Source of the DNA: Sphingobium sp. CCH11-B1 | GTDB taxonomy: Bacteria > Pseudomonadota > Alphaproteobacteria > Sphingomonadales > Sphingomonadaceae | Assembly (NCBI RefSeq): GCF_001556865.1 | Contig: NZ_LSJY01000202.1 | Coordinates: 205,126 to 269,125, forward strand | DNA: 64,000 nt | Direction: 5' to 3' | Shown: piece after piece, positions 60,468-64,000 of the stretch | Position numbering within the stretch: the first letter of the stretch is position 1 | Layout of the letters: every line of letters starts with the position of its first letter | The notes under the pieces: generated by a model | What the model saw: the letters and a program-made list of their open reading frames with translations, nothing else | Database searches by the model: none | What the model was told of the DNA's origin: nothing | Translations under genes and position numbers: made by a program

Positions 60468-63119
60468 TCAGCGCTTGCCCGCGAACCAGGCCGCCAGCGG
60501 CGCCTTCAGCCGTCCGCGCGTCTCGATCCGGGTCTTGATCGACGAAATCGCCCGGTCGACCACCTTGCGCGATTCCGGCGTCAGATATTGGGTGGCATAG
60601 GCGTCCAGCTTGGCCGCCATCGCCGGATCGGCCGATCCGCCGCCCAGCCGCGCCAGCGCCTGGCTGCGCGCCGACACGTCGATCAGCGCCTCATATTGCT
60701 GGCGATGCGCCAGCACATAATCGACCGCCAGCATCGGATGCTCATACCCCACCGCGCTGATGATCGCCGCGCTGGTCGTCTTGCCCGGCTCGTCGGTCAG
60801 CGCCAGGTCGAGCGCCTGGGCGGCCAGCTTCTGGTCCTTCGCCCCGCCCAGAAGGGCATAGGTGCTGCTCTTTTCCAGATCGGTCTTCGCGCCCGTCGCC
60901 ATCGCGCGCAGCTTGTCCCAGGTGGCCTGGTCGGCACTCTTGGCGATGATCGACAGCCATGTGTTGCGCAGCGGCCCGTCGAGCGCCGCCGGGTCGGTGG
61001 CGAGCGCCGCGAAACGGCGATTGGCTTCGGCCACGACCGCCTGGTCGCCCATATCGCCCAGCGTCGACACCAGCGACTGACGCAGCACGGGAACCTGCGG
61101 GCCTTCGCCGGCCTTGGGGTCATAGCCGATCGAGGCCAGCACCGGCGTCAGCTTGCGCGACGCATAGGCGAGCACGCGGCCCTGCGCGCCCGCGTCGCCA
61201 TCCAGCATGTCGTAGGCGCTGCTGAGGTAAGACGGCACCTCGGCCATCACCGCGGGCGTGGCCGATGCCGGGACCGCGTCCACCAGGTCCAGCGCCAGTC
61301 CGATCGGCTGATAGCCGCCAAGGCCGAGCTGGAAATTGTCCGCCAGCAGGCCGGTCTGGTCGATGCTGGCCAGCTTCGTGAAATCCTTCGCCAGCGCCTT
61401 CACGTTGGTTTCGGGATAGAGCGATCGGAAATAGCCCGTCTGCCCGGCATTGACGATATAGGCGCCGCAGCCCGGCAGCGTGATCTGGCCATTGCCTTGC
61501 AGGATCAGGCGCTGCGCCTCGCCGCCCACCGTCTGCGCCTTCACCGGCACGTTCCACTTGAGCGGCGTCTTGCTCTTCTGGTCGCGGCTATATTCGCTTT
61601 GGCTCAGCGTCAGGACGGTCTGGCCGCCGCGGCATTGGGCGCTGTCCACCTTGACCAGCGGAATGCCCGGCTGGCTGGTGAAGTCATGCGCGATGCTGAC
61701 CAGCCCCTTCGCGCCCGCGCCCTCCACCGCCTTCCACAGGTCGTCGGTCACGGTGTTGCCATAGGCATGGGCCTTCATATAGGCCTGAATGCCGGCCTTC
61801 CACGCATCCTCGCCGGCATAGCCTTCCAGCATGGTGATGACCGCCTCGCCCTTCTGGTAGGTGATGGCGTCGAACGCCTGGTTCACCTGATCGACGGTGG
61901 TGATCTTCTGGACGACCGGATGGGTGGTGGCGAGCGAATCGAGGCTCATCGCTGCCTCCCGCCCGTCGACGCGGGTCAGCAGCATCTCCCAGTCGGGCTG
62001 CAGCTTGTCCGTCACCTTGGTCGCCATCCAGCTGGCGAAGCCTTCGTTCAGCCACAGATCGTCCCACCAGGCCATGGTGACGAGGTCGCCGAACCATTGG
62101 TGCGCCATTTCATGCGCGACGGTTTCGTAGATGCGGCGCTTGGTCGCTTCGGACGTGAAGCGCGGGTCGACCAGCAATGCGCGCTCGAACGTGAAGATCG
62201 CGCCCCAATTCTCCATCGCGCTGAAGAACTGGCTCTGGCCGGGGCCCGCGACATTGTCGAGCTTGGGCAGCGGATAGGGCACGCCGAAATAATCGTTATA
62301 ATAGGGCAGGATCGCCGCCGACGCGTCGAGCGCCAGCTGCGCCTTGCCCGTATTGCCCTTGCCGGTGATGACGCCGACTTCGGTGCTGCCTGCCATCTTG
62401 GTCGCGCGGTCGAGTTCGCCAAGGCCGAAGAAGAGCAGGTAGGACGACATTTTCGGGGACGTGCCGAACGTCACTCGCGTCTTGCCGCCGCCCAGGTCGG
62501 TGGAGGATTTGACCGGCATGTTGCCGACCGCCATCTGGCCCGTCGGAATGACGGCGCTGAGGTCGAACGTCGCCTTGTAGCTCGGCTCGTCGAAGCTGGG
62601 CACGAAGCGGCGGGCGTCGGGCGCCTCGAACTGGGTGAAGAGCGCGCGCTTCGCCGCCCCGCCATTGTCCGTATAGTCGAGCGCGAACAGGCCGTTCGCC
62701 TGTTGGTTGATGACGCCGGCATAGGCGATGGCCAGCTTGTAGGCGCCCGGCGCGACCGGCTTGCCGAAATCGAAGGTCACGGTCTGCGCGTCGGCATCGA
62801 TCTTCGCGGTTCCCTTGACCGGCCGGCCGCCTTGGGCCGTCAGCGTCACCTCGCCAAAGCTCAGGTCAGCGGCGTTCAGCACCAGCGCCGGCAGGCTTTG
62901 TGCGACCGTCACGTCGATCACCGTCTTGCCCGTGAATTTGAGGTTGGCGGCGTCCGGCGTCACCTCGATCATATAATGGCTGGGGGCGGCGCCGCGCGGG
63001 AGCTGGGTGGTGACGCCGGCGGCTGGCCCGGCGGGGGCTGTGCTCTGCGCCATGGCCGTGGAGGCAAGCGCGATGGGAGCGGCTGCGACCAGCAGCGGCA
63101 GGATCTTGGTCAAGGACAT
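60468..63119 (-). CDS. M1-family zinc aminopeptidase, periplasmic
   Basis: This 883-residue protein has a signal peptide (ILPLLVAAAPIALASTAMAQ). M1 domains are in order: N-terminal beta domain; exopeptidase motif as SAMENWGAIFTF (GAMEN type with Ser for Gly); zinc site HEMAHQWFGD with the downstream Glu in LWLNEGFASW (HExxH-x18-E); and the C-terminal helical ERAP-like domain (to residue 883). It trims N-terminal residues from peptides in the periplasm. Relatives are common in sphingomonads. It is divergent from no gene and about 160 bases from queF on the same strand. Confidence 0.95.
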   Translation of the reverse strand: MSLTKILPLLVAAAPIALASTAMAQSTAPAGPAAGVTTQLPRGAAPSHYMIEVTPDAANLKFTGKTVIDVTVAQSLPALVLNAADLSFGEVTLTAQGGRPVKGTAKIDADAQTVTFDFGKPVAPGAYKLAIAYAGVINQQANGLFALDYTDNGGAAKRALFTQFEAPDARRFVPSFDEPSYKATFDLSAVIPTGQMAVGNMPVKSSTDLGGGKTRVTFGTSPKMSSYLLFFGLGELDRATKMAGSTEVGVITGKGNTGKAQLALDASAAILPYYNDYFGVPYPLPKLDNVAGPGQSQFFSAMENWGAIFTFERALLVDPRFTSEATKRRIYETVAHEMAHQWFGDLVTMAWWDDLWLNEGFASWMATKVTDKLQPDWEMLLTRVDGREAAMSLDSLATTHPVVQKITTVDQVNQAFDAITYQKGEAVITMLEGYAGEDAWKAGIQAYMKAHAYGNTVTDDLWKAVEGAGAKGLVSIAHDFTSQPGIPLVKVDSAQCRGGQTVLTLSQSEYSRDQKSKTPLKWNVPVKAQTVGGEAQRLILQGNGQITLPGCGAYIVNAGQTGYFRSLYPETNVKALAKDFTKLASIDQTGLLADNFQLGLGGYQPIGLALDLVDAVPASATPAVMAEVPSYLSSAYDMLDGDAGAQGRVLAYASRKLTPVLASIGYDPKAGEGPQVPVLRQSLVSTLGDMGDQAVVAEANRRFAALATDPAALDGPLRNTWLSIIAKSADQATWDKLRAMATGAKTDLEKSSTYALLGGAKDQKLAAQALDLALTDEPGKTTSAAIISAVGYEHPMLAVDYVLAHRQQYEALIDVSARSQALARLGGGSADPAMAAKLDAYATQYLTPESRKVVDRAISSIKTRIETRGRLKAPLAAWFAGKR

Positions 63120-63278
63120 AGACGATGAGACTCCGACATCTGGGCGATGCGCGGCATCCTAGGCCGCGCCCGATGACTGCGGGATCAACCGTTTCGCCCC
63201 GGCGGTCAAGCGATGCGGTGACCGGGCCATGTCATTCGTCGAACCTTGTTGCCCATTCGTCAAACAGGGCAGCGCGGA

Positions 63279-63740
63279 TCAGCCCCTGCCGCGATAGCCC
63301 GGCACGTCCTGCGGCGGCAGCCACAGCCCGGCGGGCGGCTCGCCCGACTGCCAGAAGACGTCGATCGGGATGCCGCCGCGCGGATACCAGTAGCCGCCGA
63401 TGCGCAGCCAGACCGGACGCATCTCGGCAAATAGCCGCTCGCCGATGCCCACGGTGCAATCCTCGTGAAAGGCGGCATGGTTGCGGAACGCCCCCAGGAA
63501 CAGCTTCAGCGACTTTGACTCGACGATCGTCCCGGCCGGGGCATAGTCGATCACCAGATGGGCGAAGTCGGGCTGGCCCGTCACCGGGCAGAGCGATGTG
63601 AATTCGGGCGCGGTGAAGCGCACCAGATAGGGCTTGCCCGGGCGCGGATTGGGCACATAATCAAGCACCGCCTCTTCCGGGCTGGCGGGCAAAGCACTGG
63701 TCTGTCCCAGGTGCAGGGGCGTCTTGCTAAGGTCGGTCAT
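63279..63740 (-). CDS. queF: NADPH-dependent 7-cyano-7-deazaguanine reductase QueF
   Basis: This 153-residue protein has the short type I QueF form. Motifs: [16 protein letters not shown] with the catalytic Cys, [22 protein letters not shown] containing the Glu-x-Lys-Ser-Leu-Lys NADPH-binding signature, and the FHEDC His/Glu motif. It reduces preQ0 to preQ1 in queuosine synthesis. The chosen start is ATG 63740 (TDLSKTP); the frame runs 12 codons upstream. No preQ1 riboswitch was recognised upstream. Confidence 0.95.
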   Translation of the reverse strand: MTDLSKTPLHLGQTSALPASPEEAVLDYVPNPRPGKPYLVRFTAPEFTSLCPVTGQPDFAHLVIDYAPAGTIVESKSLKLFLGAFRNHAAFHEDCTVGIGERLFAEMRPVWLRIGGYWYPRGGIPIDVFWQSGEPPAGLWLPPQDVPGYRGRG

Positions 63741-63830
63741 GGGCGGCCATCTACGCCATCGCACGGCCGATGTCATGCCCGCGCATTGTTCACTTGCGGT
63801 TCAGCCGATCTTGTGCCTTGGCACGGGGTC

Positions 63831-64000
63831 ATGGGGTCCATTCGTCGTTCGTTGCTGCTGGCCGCGCCGCTGCTTGTCGCCACCGCTGTCCATGCGCAGC
63901 AGGCGCAGGACGGCGCGCCCGTCTTCACGCTGCCGCCCTCCAATGCTGCGCCGGCATCGGACCCGGCCCGGCAGGGGCCGGAACTGGATGTCTTCCGCGA
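63831..64000 (+). CDS. N-terminus of a secreted protein, cut by the window end
   Basis: An ATG at 63831 opens a frame that runs to the last base (56 full codons). The first residues form a clear signal peptide (RRSLLLAAPLLVATAVHAQ, cleavage after HAQ or nearby), then a Pro/Ala-rich start of the mature chain (TLPPSNAAPASDPARQGPEL). The protein cannot be identified from this piece. A TGGCACG sequence just upstream lacks a sigma54 -12 element. Confidence 0.7.
   Translation, partial: MGSIRRSLLLAAPLLVATAVHAQQAQDGAPVFTLPPSNAAPASDPARQGPELDVFR

Noticed and set aside
60393..63128. A 911-codon open frame on the plus strand opposite the M1 aminopeptidase
   Set aside because: It is the antisense shadow of a well-supported enzyme with an intact zinc site; its composition is biased to Arg/Leu/Gly/His.
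63819..63833. A TGGCACG element before the last partial gene, as a sigma54 promoter
   Set aside because: The -24 half fits, but the -12 position reads CATGG instead of TTGC.

Overview
The window reads as chromosome of a sphingomonad alphaproteobacterium (Sphingobium/Novosphingobium/Sphingomonas type). This is inferred from the high GC content, the alphaproteobacterial flagellar gene layout, several large TonB-dependent receptors with a DIVVTG/AIVVTG-type N-terminal segment, and small DUF3606 and HspQ genes. No rRNA gene is present to fix the genus.

The left half (1-30426) is one large flagellar locus. The minus strand carries flbD-like regulator, fliE, fliF, fliG, fliH, fliI, fliJ and fliK (fliK leaves the window at base 1). 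Flagellin fliC follows on the plus strand, then an opgG/opgH-type glucan pair that interrupts the flagellar genes. Next, on the minus strand, come fliA, flhA and a lytic transglycosylase, then flgN, flgM and flgA, then a small second stator pair. The plus-strand rod/hook operon flgB to flgL and a conventional motA-motB pair complete the locus. The transcription hierarchy is readable: four near-perfect sigma54 sites sit before the transglycosylase-flhA-fliA unit, flgA, flgB and flgG, and two sigma28 sites sit before fliC and motA. FliA and its anti-sigma factor FlgM are both encoded here.

From 30.7 to 39.8 kb lies an organic-solute uptake region: a LysR regulator convergent with a DctA-type symporter, a lipoprotein substrate-binding protein coupled to an MHS-type MFS permease, a TonB receptor, a small unknown protein and a DHA2-type efflux pump.

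From 39.8 to 42.9 kb the genes are damaged. There is a short-chain dehydrogenase remnant, a DUF1254/DUF1214 gene containing a 33-base Illumina Nextera adapter (an assembly artefact), a phosphotransferase that has lost its catalytic core, an intact enoyl-CoA hydratase and an IS630-family remnant.

From 43.8 to 51.65 kb is a tightly packed seven-gene plus-strand cluster: two GT4 glycosyltransferases, a polytopic membrane protein, a DUF2141 protein, an endonuclease/exonuclease/phosphatase-fold hydrolase, an outer-membrane barrel and a GT39/ArnT-like membrane glycosyltransferase. It looks like an envelope glycoconjugate or glycolipid system that I cannot assign to a described pathway, and it is the best candidate here for something undescribed.

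After a roughly 0.8 kb stretch without a recognisable gene come tRNA-Ser(CGA), hspQ, an SGNH hydrolase, an OPT-family transporter and two small proteins. A TonB receptor divergent from a beta-propeller phytase follows; their shared control region holds two sets of 11-bp-spaced Pho-box heptamers, so this looks like a phytate-scavenging pair under PhoB. An M1 aminopeptidase, queF and the first 170 bases of a secreted protein end the window.
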